Shown in pieces: positions 41,961-50,011 of a DNA stretch of 64,000 bases; positions within the stretch are counted from its first letter, which is position 1, and every line of letters begins with the position of its first letter. A program made the position numbers and the translations under genes. Origin of the DNA: JBCDBD01 sp039184335 (GTDB lineage: Bacteria > Bacteroidota > Bacteroidia > Flavobacteriales > Flavobacteriaceae); NCBI GenBank assembly GCA_039184335.1, contig JBCDBD010000004.1, forward strand, positions 93,045 through 157,044, written 5' to 3'. The notes under the pieces are model-generated. The model worked only from the letters and a program-made list of their open reading frames with translations, was not told the DNA's origin and did not search any database.

Positions 41961-42506
41961 ATGAAAAGCATCACCGTACTCTTTTGTATATTGTTATCTG
42001 CCCAGCTTTATGCGCAGTCGATGTTTGATAAATTTGAAGATTCAGATGATATTGGATCTGTGACCATCAATAGGGGCATGTTGGATATTGCAGCGGCCAT
42101 GATGGCAAAAAGCGATGATGAAGACAGCAAAGAGTTTGCAGAAATAGTCGAAAACATCAACTCCATTAAAGTTTTTATCTCTGAAGATGAGGTGGCTTCA
42201 GACCAAATGCAGGCCGCTATGGCCGAATATGCCAAATCATCGGCATTGGAAGAACTGATGAAGGTAAAAGATGACGATACCTTTCTTAGGTTTTATATCA
42301 AAAATGGCAAAAACGGCAATCGTATTGAAGAGTTGTTGATGTTCATGACGGGGATTGATCACCAAAAGAAAGGCAAAGATGCCCCCTATTTTGAAACGGT
42401 TTTATTGACTATGACCGGTGAAATCGATTTGAGCAAAGTGGGTACTTTGACCGATAAGATGAAGTTGCCCCATCAACTAAAAAGAGCCAGTAAGGCAAAA
42501 AATTGA
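41961..42506 (+). CDS. DUF4252 protein, copy 2
   Basis: 181 residues with signal peptide MKSITVLFCILLSAQLYAQ. The mature part parallels copy 1: SMFDKFEDSDDIGSVTINRG, KVFISEDEVASDQM, ELLMFMTGID, FETVLLTMTGEIDLSKV and TDKMKLPHQL. The leader contains CAATCAATCAAAAATCACAATC before the ATG, like the CAATCAAAAA leaders of the 19-21 kb genes. A long hairpin lies between copy 1 and this gene. The function is unknown. Confidence 0.88.
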   Translation: MKSITVLFCILLSAQLYAQSMFDKFEDSDDIGSVTINRGMLDIAAAMMAKSDDEDSKEFAEIVENINSIKVFISEDEVASDQMQAAMAEYAKSSALEELMKVKDDDTFLRFYIKNGKNGNRIEELLMFMTGIDHQKKGKDAPYFETVLLTMTGEIDLSKVGTLTDKMKLPHQLKRASKAKN

Positions 42507-42595
42507 AAACAATGGGTGTGGCAGATGTAACATATAGGGGCATACTTCTACAAATGATCTAAGACCAAAATCAATTCAATCAAAAAATTAAGATA

Positions 42596-43135
42596 ATGAA
42601 ACAGATTATTAACAGTGTAATGGCAATAGGCGTGATGCTTTTGGCATCTTGTTCCTCGCAGCAAAGCCTTCAAGAGTATTATGTAGACAATTCTGAAAAC
42701 CCCAATTTTATTTCCCTCGATATTCCGGCCAGTATTTTAAAGATGGATGAAGTAAACCTTACCACTGGGCAGAAAGAGGCTGTCGAGTCTTTACGAAAGT
42801 TCAATCTCTTGGCTTTTCAAAAAACCGCTGAAAATGCATCGGAATATAAATTGGAAAAGGCTAAGGTCAAAGCGATATTGAAAAATGATGATTTTGTGGA
42901 ATTGATGAAGATCAATTCAGGCTATGGCAAAGGGGTCATCAAGTACCTAGGAGATGAAGATGCCATCGATGAGGTCATTATTTATGGAGATAGTAAGGAA
43001 AAAGGATTTGCACTGGTACGAGTATTGGGCAAAGACATGAATCCTGCACATATCGTACAGCTGATGCAAGCCATTCAAAAATCAGAATACAAAGGGGAAG
43101 GATTAGGTGAAATAGGGAAATTTTTGAAAGGATAG
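42596..43135 (+). CDS. DUF4252-like lipoprotein, copy 3
   Basis: 179 residues with a lipoprotein signal (MAIGVMLLASCSSQQS, lipidated cysteine near residue 19) instead of the plain signal peptide of copies 1 and 2. The mature part is more diverged but keeps the block order: EYYVDNSENPNFISLDIPAS, KYLGDEDAIDEVIIYGDSKEKGFALVRVLG and the C-terminal helix IVQLMQAIQK. This member is therefore likely membrane anchored while the others are free in the periplasm. It ends the operon; a strong terminator follows at 43157-43195. Confidence 0.82.
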   Translation: MKQIINSVMAIGVMLLASCSSQQSLQEYYVDNSENPNFISLDIPASILKMDEVNLTTGQKEAVESLRKFNLLAFQKTAENASEYKLEKAKVKAILKNDDFVELMKINSGYGKGVIKYLGDEDAIDEVIIYGDSKEKGFALVRVLGKDMNPAHIVQLMQAIQKSEYKGEGLGEIGKFLKG

Positions 43136-43156
43136 GCCTAATATTGGATCATATTG

Positions 43157-43195
43157 AAATCCCGAATAGTTGGTTACTGTTCGGGATTTTTTTTG
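43157..43195 (+). terminator. Intrinsic terminator after the DUF4252 operon
   Basis: AAATCCCGAA (43157-43166) pairs with TTCGGGATTT (43180-43189), a 10-bp stem with a 13-nt loop and a long T run, 22 nt after the last DUF4252 stop. Confidence 0.87.
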
Positions 43196-43283
43196 GTATG
43201 AAATAGCCATAGGTTAAAATAATTAGTGACCTTCTTCATATCTTAGTGTCATAGCAGGTAAACACTAACAAATCAAAAGAATT

Positions 43284-44093
43284 ATGGAAAATGCACAAGT
43301 TTGGGTAGACAAAGGAATCGATTTTGTCACAGAATACGGTCCTAAGGTCTTGGGAGCCATTCTAATTTTTATCATTGGTTCATGGATTGTCAAAAAAATC
43401 GTTGTGACATTACAAAAAGTAATGTCAAAGAGCAAATACGATGAATCACTCCAAAAGTTTCTTATAAATTTAATATCATGGGCATTGAAAGTGGTCTTGG
43501 TCTTGGTGGTCATTTCAACGCTGGGGGTAGACGTCACCACATTTGCTGCGGTAATTGCAGCTGCTGGCCTGGCAGTGGGCTTGGCCTTACAGGGATCGCT
43601 CTCGAATTTTGCTGGTGGCGTGCTGATCATGATTTTTAAGCCCTACCGCATTGGTGATTTGATCGAGGCGCAGGGTGTTCTGGGTGTGGTCAAGGAAATT
43701 GAAATTTTTACGACTAAGATGACAACACCAGAGAATAAATTGGCCATTGTGCCCAATGGATCCATGGCCAATGGCAATATCATCAACTATTCTGCAGAAG
43801 GAAAGATACGGGTAGATACTGTGATTGGAGTAGGATACGGTGAAGACATCAAAAAAACAAAAGAAGTGTTGATGAAAGTGCTCACTTCAAACCCCAAGGT
43901 ATTGCATGATCCTGCACCGTCAGTGAATGTACTTGAATTGGCTGACAGTTCAGTGAATTTTGCCGTAAGGCCGTTTTGTAAGCCAGATGATTACTGGGAT
44001 GTCTATTTTGCGACCTATGAAAATTCAAAATTGGCACTCGATAAGGCAGGTATTGAAATTCCGTACCCACACGAAGTCCAGATCAATAAGTAA
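43284..44093 (+). CDS. mscS: Small-conductance mechanosensitive channel (MscS family)
   Basis: 269 residues forming an inner-membrane channel that opens on hypo-osmotic shock. Three hydrophobic segments lie at about residues 18-42, 58-80 and 86-110. The pore helix TM3 is Gly/Ala-rich: TFAAVIAAAGLAVGLALQGSLSNFAGGVLIMIFKPYRIGD (about residues 80-120), the diagnostic MscS motif. The C-terminal vestibule follows (TPENKLAIVPNGSMANGNIINYS). The length matches E. coli MscS (286). Its terminator lies within the 3' coding end of the convergent purB. Confidence 0.95.
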   Translation: MENAQVWVDKGIDFVTEYGPKVLGAILIFIIGSWIVKKIVVTLQKVMSKSKYDESLQKFLINLISWALKVVLVLVVISTLGVDVTTFAAVIAAAGLAVGLALQGSLSNFAGGVLIMIFKPYRIGDLIEAQGVLGVVKEIEIFTTKMTTPENKLAIVPNGSMANGNIINYSAEGKIRVDTVIGVGYGEDIKKTKEVLMKVLTSNPKVLHDPAPSVNVLELADSSVNFAVRPFCKPDDYWDVYFATYENSKLALDKAGIEIPYPHEVQINK

Positions 44094-44118
44094 ATGCAAT
44101 TTCAAATGCCCTTACCAT

Positions 44119-45462
44119 CTAAACCCCGGTATAATTTGCTGGGGTTATTTTTTTCAGCTCAGTTTTGATCAGTTCTGAAACGTCTAAAGTATCTATAAAG
44201 TCTGCGATGGATTTTTGCGTGACTTTTTTATTGGTTCTTGTCAGCCCCTTTAATGCTTCATAGGGGTTTGCATAGCCCTCACGTCTCAATATGGTCTGAA
44301 TGGCCTCTGCAACCACGGCCCAATTTTCTTCAAGGTCAAGTTCGAATTTTTCGACATTTAAAACCAGTTTGTCCAATCCCTTTAAGGTAGACATAAAGGC
44401 AATCAAGGTATGGGCAAAGGGCACGCCAATATTACGTAAAACCGTACTGTCGGTAAGATCTCGTTGTAGACGTGAGATGGGCAATTTAGAGGATAAGTGC
44501 TCGAAAAGCGCATTGGCAATGCCCAGATTGCCCTCAGCGTTTTCAAAGTCTATGGGGTTGACCTTATGCGGCATAGCTGATGAACCTACTTCACCTGCCT
44601 TTATTTTTTGCTTAAAGTAATCCATTGAAATATAGGTCCATACATCACGGTCAAAGTCAATAACAATGGTATTGATACGTTTTAGGGCATCAAATAATGC
44701 CGCCATATGGTCATAATGTTCAATTTGTGTGGTGGGAAACGATTGGTGCAATCCTAATTTTTCGTGGACAAATCGCTTTCCAAAGACTTTCCACTCCATA
44801 TTGGGATACGCCACTTGATGCGCATTGTAGTTTCCCGTGGCACCTCCAAACTTGGCAGCACTGGGAATATCGTTCAACAAGTCAAACTGTTGTTTCAAAC
44901 GTTCCACAAAAACCTGTATTTCTTTGCCCAAGCGGGTTGGGGAAGCGGGTTGGCCATGGGTCCTTGCCAACATGGGTATGTTTTCCCAAGTGATGGCCAA
45001 ACCTTTCAATTTTTCAAAAACCTGTAGGTAGAGTGGCACATAGACTTCGTTCATCGCCTCTTTGATGGACAGGGGAATGGCAGTATTGTTGATGTCTTGA
45101 GAGGTCAGTCCAAAATGGATGAACTCCTTGTAATTGTTGAATCCCAAGGTGTCGAATTTTTGCTTGATAAAATATTCAACAGCCTTGACATCATGATTGG
45201 TAGTCTTTTCAATCTCTTTAATGGCCTTGGCATCATCTGCCGAAAAGTCCAAATAGATTTTTTGAAGGGTCTCAAAATCGGCCTGTCTAAAATCGGCAAG
45301 TTGGGGCAAGGGAATTTCACAAAGTGAAATGAAATACTCGATTTCAATTCGTATGCGGTATTTGATGAGTGCCTGTTCTGAAAAATAACTCTCCAACACC
45401 TCTGTTTTGGCACGGTAACGGCCGTCGATGGGTGATATGGCATTAAGGGCGGTCAAAGACAT
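44119..45462 (-). CDS. purB: Adenylosuccinate lyase
   Basis: Cytoplasmic enzyme that cleaves SAICAR and adenylosuccinate, releasing fumarate, in purine synthesis. 447 residues. The family signature GSSAMPHKVNPIDFENAEGN is complete, with the catalytic serine loop. Other blocks are ISPIDGRYRAKTEVLESYFSEQAL at the N-terminus, TSQDINNTAIPLSIKEA and RTHGQPASPTRLGKE. It is the second gene of a minus-strand pair with a hypothetical gene 46 bp upstream. A minus-strand -7 box TATCTTTG lies at 45486-45493. The last codons overlap a hairpin that serves as mscS terminator. Confidence 0.97.
   Translation of the reverse strand: MSLTALNAISPIDGRYRAKTEVLESYFSEQALIKYRIRIEIEYFISLCEIPLPQLADFRQADFETLQKIYLDFSADDAKAIKEIEKTTNHDVKAVEYFIKQKFDTLGFNNYKEFIHFGLTSQDINNTAIPLSIKEAMNEVYVPLYLQVFEKLKGLAITWENIPMLARTHGQPASPTRLGKEIQVFVERLKQQFDLLNDIPSAAKFGGATGNYNAHQVAYPNMEWKVFGKRFVHEKLGLHQSFPTTQIEHYDHMAALFDALKRINTIVIDFDRDVWTYISMDYFKQKIKAGEVGSSAMPHKVNPIDFENAEGNLGIANALFEHLSSKLPISRLQRDLTDSTVLRNIGVPFAHTLIAFMSTLKGLDKLVLNVEKFELDLEENWAVVAEAIQTILRREGYANPYEALKGLTRTNKKVTQKSIADFIDTLDVSELIKTELKKITPANYTGV
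44122..44154 (+). terminator. Intrinsic terminator of mscS, lying inside the 3' end of purB
   Basis: AACCCC (44122-44127) pairs with GGGGTT (44141-44146), loop of 13 nt, followed by ATTTTTTT. The stem falls within the last codons of the convergent purB (stop at 44119-44121), so coding and termination overlap. Confidence 0.6.
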
Positions 45463-45485
45463 CTAACTATAGATTTTGAAAAGTT

Positions 45486-45493
45486 CAAAGATA
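45486..45493 (-). promoter_or_regulatory. Possible -7 box for purB
   Basis: The minus strand reads TATCTTTG, matching TAnnTTTG, 24 nt upstream of the purB start. The best TTG partner is 24 nt away instead of 19, so purB may also be read from further upstream. Confidence 0.4.
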
Positions 45494-45508
45494 CTCAAAC
45501 TAAACAGT

Positions 45509-46087
45509 TTAATGCCCCAAGGCGATGAGCCTATCCAATGTTTTTTTAGCTCTGTTCTTGTAGCCGGCGCTACCAGATGCAATGGTATCTATCAATACCA
45601 TTTTCAATTCGGGATGGATCCATGCAAACTGGAGCCCCAAATAAAACAAACTGGTCATGGAAAAAACCTTGGCCGCGATTTTATGTTCCCCGATCAACCA
45701 ATCAAAACAAACGGATACCATACGTTCAAGCTGTTCGGGACTTACATTTTTTCGAAATTCCACCTTCCCATTTTTAAAATAGGCTTCGGTCACCATTTGG
45801 CAGATATGGGCCATGGGGCGAATACATGATTCTGAGCGAAGCGAACTTAGGCCATGGGTGAACTCTTCCATATATGGCAAGAGATACTCCAGTTTTTTAC
45901 GCATCAGGTGATCAAATACCCAACTGGCATTGAACGTTCCTGATCGATCTTCTTCAAAGACCTCATGCAATAGTACACCGGTCAGTTCGGGTTGCTGTTG
46001 TATGGGAAGGACCAATTCATTGATTTTTTCTTTTGAAAGGCGTTCCCCTCTTACTATTTGCCGCAATCTGTTTTCAGTGATTGACAT
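45509..46087 (-). CDS. Hypothetical helical protein upstream of purB
   Basis: 192 residues, not assigned to a family I can name with confidence. It is almost entirely alpha-helical with HEAT-like spacing: VLLHEVFEEDRSGTFNASWVFDHLMRK, then LSSLRSESCIRPMAHICQMV and CFDWLIGEHKIAAKVFSMTSLF. No signal peptide or membrane helix is present, so it is cytoplasmic. It lies 46 bp upstream of purB on the same strand, an arrangement I recall in other flavobacteria, which may be why homologues are sometimes named after adenylosuccinate lyase. A protein-binding scaffold is plausible; no function is proposed. Confidence 0.75.
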   Translation of the reverse strand: MSITENRLRQIVRGERLSKEKINELVLPIQQQPELTGVLLHEVFEEDRSGTFNASWVFDHLMRKKLEYLLPYMEEFTHGLSSLRSESCIRPMAHICQMVTEAYFKNGKVEFRKNVSPEQLERMVSVCFDWLIGEHKIAAKVFSMTSLFYLGLQFAWIHPELKMVLIDTIASGSAGYKNRAKKTLDRLIALGH

Positions 46088-46130
46088 ATTTCATCAAATG
46101 CGATACCGCTGTTCAAAAGTTAAAAAATTA

Positions 46131-46826
46131 TCATATTGCTTTTGCTAGTTCTTCAACTAAATCGGGCACCCCTTCAGTTGCAGTTTTTGATAGTACCGTA
46201 AGGTTATCAAAATCTTTGGGATCGACATTGGGTTTGGGATCGATAAAATAAATAGGTATGCCAGGCCTGGTGTAATGTATAAGACTGGCAGCAGGATAAA
46301 CTTGCATTGAGGTACCGATAACGATCAAGATATCTGCCAATGCCGTTATGGACATGGCAGGTTCCAGTTGGGGAACCATTTCTCCGAACCATACGATATG
46401 TGGTCGTAATTGGTGTCCTTTTGGGCATAGGTTGCCAATGTTCAAATCTTCATGCCAATCTAAAATCAGGTTACTGTCACCTGTACTACGTGCTTTTAAA
46501 AGTTCACCGTGTAAATGCAGTACCTTTTTGCTTCCTGCCTGTTCGTGCAAGTTGTCAACGTTTTGGGTGATGATGTCAACGTCAAACCACCTTTCAAGCG
46601 ACGTAAGGGCCCTGTGTCCTGAATTGGGGCTGACCTGGAGCAACTGTCTGCGACGCTGGTTATAAAATTCAAGCACCAATGCTGGGTCTTTTGCAAATCC
46701 CTCTGGAGATGCGACTTGCATGACATCGTGGCCTTCCCATAGACCATTTGCATCGCGAAAGGTCTTGAGCCCACTTTCGGCACTCATACCCGCTCCAGTC
46801 AGTACTACGATTTTTGGTTTTGCCAT
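46131..46826 (-). CDS. NAD-dependent protein deacylase (sirtuin, Sir2/CobB family, zinc-site-less)
   Basis: 231 residues. The NAD-binding motif GAGMSAESGLKTFRD (residues 11-25), TQNVDNLHEQAG and the catalytic histidine 106 in LHLHGELL are intact, as is RPHIVWFGEM. The zinc ribbon is largely lost: where CobB has two CxxC pairs, this protein has KARSTGDSN and a single cysteine (Cys134) in NLCPKGHQL. The YxxR motif Y55-N-Q-R58, associated with desuccinylase activity in Sirt5/CobB, is present. It probably removes acyl groups from lysine. It lies 43 bp upstream of the hypothetical gene before purB. Loss of zinc cysteines is common in Bacteroidota sirtuins, as I recall. Confidence 0.88.
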   Translation of the reverse strand: MAKPKIVVLTGAGMSAESGLKTFRDANGLWEGHDVMQVASPEGFAKDPALVLEFYNQRRRQLLQVSPNSGHRALTSLERWFDVDIITQNVDNLHEQAGSKKVLHLHGELLKARSTGDSNLILDWHEDLNIGNLCPKGHQLRPHIVWFGEMVPQLEPAMSITALADILIVIGTSMQVYPAASLIHYTRPGIPIYFIDPKPNVDPKDFDNLTVLSKTATEGVPDLVEELAKAI

Positions 46827-46868
46827 GCCCTAAAAGTACCATTTTCAAATTTTGTTATCTTGTTGTTC

Positions 46869-47522
46869 ATGTTCGATGATGACCTATTGACCTATTTAGA
46901 GGGTTTTTTGACCGAAGGACGAAGGCAACGCTTTGTCGAAGTACTTGAAAATCGCACGAAATACCTAACCGTCGCGATTGAAGATGTTTATCAATTACAC
47001 AATACAAGTGCAATACTGAGAAGCTGCGATGCCTTTGGCTTACTGGACGTGCATGTCATTGAAGACCGCTTTGGGAAACGATTGGACAAGAACATCGCTA
47101 TGGGTGCCGAGCAATGGGTCGATGTGTACCGATATCAAACAACTGGTGCATGTATTGATTTTTTAAGGGAAAGTGGGTATCAGATCGTTGCCGCAACACC
47201 ACACCAGAATTCTTGTTGGCTCAGTGATTTTCAAATTGATTCAAAGACAGCACTTTTTTTTGGTACTGAAAAAGAAGGTTTGAGCATTGAAGTAGTGCAA
47301 CAGGCCGATAGGTTCTTGAAGATACCGATGGTCGGCTTTTCTGAAAGCCTGAATGTTTCGGTTTCAGCTGCCATTATTGTGCAGGAGTTGGCCACAAAAG
47401 TTCGAAAATCACGTTCACCATGGCAACTTTCGCCAATAGAGGTTTTGGAAAAGCGATTGGATTGGACAAAAAAGTCGATTGCCAATGTGGAAGGAATCAT
47501 CGGCAGGTACCTTTCAAAATGA
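46869..47522 (+). CDS. trmH: TrmH/SpoU-family tRNA or rRNA 2'-O-methyltransferase
   Basis: 217 residues from the ATG at 46869 (the TTG at 46860 would add only three residues). It has the three SpoU motifs: NTSAILRSCDAFGLLDVHVIED (motif 1), FFGTEKEGLSIEV (motif 2) and SESLNVSVSAAIIVQEL (motif 3), which form the trefoil-knot AdoMet site. The N-terminal segment FLTEGRRQRFVEVLENRTKYLTVAIED resembles TrmH, which methylates guanosine 18 of tRNA, so this is the favoured role; an rRNA target cannot be excluded. It is divergent from the sirtuin gene and 40 bp upstream of the SRPBCC gene. Confidence 0.87.
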   Translation: MFDDDLLTYLEGFLTEGRRQRFVEVLENRTKYLTVAIEDVYQLHNTSAILRSCDAFGLLDVHVIEDRFGKRLDKNIAMGAEQWVDVYRYQTTGACIDFLRESGYQIVAATPHQNSCWLSDFQIDSKTALFFGTEKEGLSIEVVQQADRFLKIPMVGFSESLNVSVSAAIIVQELATKVRKSRSPWQLSPIEVLEKRLDWTKKSIANVEGIIGRYLSK

Positions 47523-47562
47523 CTTTTTTGTACATTTAGGCATAACCAATAAAAATCCAGTG

Positions 47563-48087
47563 ATGACATTACTTTACATTTTGGCCGGTATCGTGCTGCT
47601 GATTATTTTTTTGGCTATCATAGCCCCAAAACAGTACGATGTTTCAAGAACTATAGAAATTGCGAAACCAAGGACAAAGGTCTTTGAGTATTTAAACTCG
47701 TTGCAGCGCCAGGATGAATGGTCGCCATGGGCGAAAAAAGACCCCAATATGGAAAAGAAGTTTACCGGAACCGATGGTGAGGTTGGAGCAGTAAGTCATT
47801 GGAAAGGCAACAAGCAAGTTGGGGAAGGGGAACAGGAAATTACCAGAATAGTCGATGGAGAGCGTATAGAATCAGAACTTCGGTTCTTGAAACCTTGGAA
47901 ATCCACATCAGATGCCTATATCGTCACTGAAGAGGTTACAACAAACAAGACTAAGGTCATATGGGGCTTTTCAGGCAAAAATAAATTTCCGATGAGTATT
48001 ATGATGTTGTTCATGAACATGGACAAAGCGGTTGGAAAGGATTTTGAAGAAGGCTTATCAAGTTTAAAGGAAAAATTAGAAAGCTAA
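47563..48087 (+). CDS. Membrane-anchored SRPBCC (START-like) protein
   Basis: 174 residues from the ATG at 47563, which starts with a membrane helix (LLYILAGIVLLIIFLAIIAP). The rest is a polyketide-cyclase/START-like fold: VSRTIEIAKPRTKVFEYLNSL, QDEWSPWAKKDPNMEKKFTGTDGEVGAVSHW and KTKVIWGFSGKNKFPMSIMMLF. This layout (helix plus SRPBCC) is common in Bacteroidota, with unknown ligand. It may be co-transcribed with trmH. An in-frame start at 47479 would lie inside trmH. Confidence 0.84.
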   Translation: MTLLYILAGIVLLIIFLAIIAPKQYDVSRTIEIAKPRTKVFEYLNSLQRQDEWSPWAKKDPNMEKKFTGTDGEVGAVSHWKGNKQVGEGEQEITRIVDGERIESELRFLKPWKSTSDAYIVTEEVTTNKTKVIWGFSGKNKFPMSIMMLFMNMDKAVGKDFEEGLSSLKEKLES

Positions 48088-48248
48088 ACACCTGAACATG
48101 AAACAAAATATGATTGGTTGGGTTGAGATTGCTATCATTGGTGTGGATTGAGCCATAAATTCTACAATGTAGTTTTTCCGATACCTATTGATATTCAATA
48201 TTTTGGGGAGATATAGTGGTGAACCGGTTTCTCTCTAGGGCTTGAATG

Positions 48249-49946
48249 TTATTCGTCCATCAATTCCAACAGGGCCATATCAAATTCATTTTCGAGAATC
48301 ACCTTACCGTTTTTGACAGTAACCGGGGTCTCTGAGTAAGTATCGTACAATTTGGTGCCATCGCCAAAGAATCCCTTGACCCAAAGTGATTTTTTTCCCT
48401 TTGGCAGGTCTAAACCAACAACTACCTTATCTTTATACGCCCCAGCGGCATAGGTTCTGGAAAACACGTAGGGCTTTTTGGCCAATCGTTTATGCCTTCC
48501 TGCTCCGACCGCAGGGTGATTTCGTCTGAACTGTCCCAATTTTTGCCAATGTCGGTGTATGGTTTGTACTTTGGGTACAGAATCTAAATCTTCCCAGTTC
48601 ATAAAAGAGCGCAATGTGGCATCGCCTTCAGTACCTTCTACAATCAATGGCCTTGCCGTTTCATCACCATAGTACACTTGTGACGCCCCAGGGGTAAGCA
48701 GCAATACATTTGCGGTTTTATAAGGTTGTTTGCGTTCTTTGTCAAAAGGACTTCCATCGTCATGTGAAGTGAGATAGTTCAATACACTTTTGCCCCTGAG
48801 TTTGCCATTGAGCAACCTGTTGTATTTTTTGAAAATGGATTCATAATTGTTTTTGGCGTCGTTTTTTAGTTCGAAATTGATCAAGCTTTTAAACCCATAA
48901 TCAAAATAATCGACTTTTTTGTCCCCAAAGTCGAACAAACGTCCCTTTGAAATACCGTAGTTATAAACCTCACCGACCATATAAAACGGGCCATCGTCCA
49001 TCACCTGGTCAGGGTGTTTTTTCTTCCAGGTCTCAAAGGCATAATTGGCTTGTTCATACAATTCTGCCCAGGCATTTTCATTGACATGTTTCACCGTATC
49101 AACGCGAAAGCCATCAACCCCAAATTCATGAATGTAGTCTGTGAGCCATTTTATAATATAGAATCTGGGTGCTCTCGGGTAGCCGGTACGTTCAAAAAAC
49201 AGTTGTAGTTCATCAAGCTCTTGACTTAAGCGCCCCTCTTCTTTCCATTTGGCCAATAAAGCATCTGGCAATTCTACGGGCTCGTCCGATTCTGTCAATA
49301 TATCAGGCAGGTTTTTGACCAAGGTGCAAGCTGTAGTGTTTTCATAGTTGGTGAATTCACAAGTGGGTTCTGTGCGTACCCAGTCCAAGGGCCACACAGG
49401 ATCTAGCCTTGTGACGGGTCCGGTATGGTTGAGTACAACGTCCAACAGAATGCGTATGCCTTTGGTATGGGCAGCTTTGACCAATTCGGTGAGATCTTTT
49501 TTTGTGCCAAAGTTTGGGTCGATGGCGGTCCAGTCCTTGGCCCAATACCCATGATAGCCATACGTGCTTCCCGTGCCTTCATTGGTGGCACCATGTATCT
49601 GTTCAACTATGGGGGTCAACCATATGGCATTGATGCCTAGATCAGTAAAATAGCCTTCTTTGATTTTCTTGGTGATTCCTGCAATATCACCTCCTTCAAA
49701 TCCACGTAATACCGCTGCGGAATCATTGCGCTGAAAATAGGTGTCTTTTTCAGGGTTACCATTATAAAAACGATCGGTCAACAAAAAATAGATGTTGGCA
49801 CCTTCCCAAACGAATGGAACTTCTTTTTTTGGTTCTTCTTTTTGTACAACTACATTTTGCTGTTCGGCCGTGACCTCCTTTTTTGATTCTTTGCAACCAA
49901 AAAGAAAAGATAGTATTGACATAGCAATAAGCAGTTTTTTCATCAT
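48249..49946 (-). CDS. GH13 alpha-amylase-family lipoprotein
   Basis: 565 residues with lipoprotein signal (AMSILSFLFGC, cysteine near residue 18), so anchored to the periplasmic or outer face of a membrane. The GH13 barrel is intact: NIYFLLTDRFYNGNP, RILLDVVLNHTG (region I), GFRVDTVKHV with the nucleophile Asp near residue 282 (region II), GEVYNYG with the acid Glu near 322 (region III) and YLTSHDDGSPF (region IV, Asp near 396). A linker rich in Lys/Glu/Pro follows the lipid cysteine. It probably hydrolyses alpha-1,4 glucans or maltodextrins. No SusCD pair lies in the window. Confidence 0.93.
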   Translation of the reverse strand: MMKKLLIAMSILSFLFGCKESKKEVTAEQQNVVVQKEEPKKEVPFVWEGANIYFLLTDRFYNGNPEKDTYFQRNDSAAVLRGFEGGDIAGITKKIKEGYFTDLGINAIWLTPIVEQIHGATNEGTGSTYGYHGYWAKDWTAIDPNFGTKKDLTELVKAAHTKGIRILLDVVLNHTGPVTRLDPVWPLDWVRTEPTCEFTNYENTTACTLVKNLPDILTESDEPVELPDALLAKWKEEGRLSQELDELQLFFERTGYPRAPRFYIIKWLTDYIHEFGVDGFRVDTVKHVNENAWAELYEQANYAFETWKKKHPDQVMDDGPFYMVGEVYNYGISKGRLFDFGDKKVDYFDYGFKSLINFELKNDAKNNYESIFKKYNRLLNGKLRGKSVLNYLTSHDDGSPFDKERKQPYKTANVLLLTPGASQVYYGDETARPLIVEGTEGDATLRSFMNWEDLDSVPKVQTIHRHWQKLGQFRRNHPAVGAGRHKRLAKKPYVFSRTYAAGAYKDKVVVGLDLPKGKKSLWVKGFFGDGTKLYDTYSETPVTVKNGKVILENEFDMALLELMDE

Positions 49947-50011
49947 TAGGGATTTTGTCTAAAGCTAAAAAATGAATACGTAATTATAAAATTTATTTAA
50001 AAAGCCCAGTG

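Noticed and set aside
42526..42548. A second TGTAACA upstream of DUF4252 copy 3
   Set aside because: No CGTC lies about 15 nt downstream, so it does not match the candidate ECF promoter at 40303.
48088..48248. Possible RNA gene or small ORF in the 161-bp gap before the amylase gene
   Set aside because: No cloverleaf, strong hairpin or open frame with a plausible start was seen.
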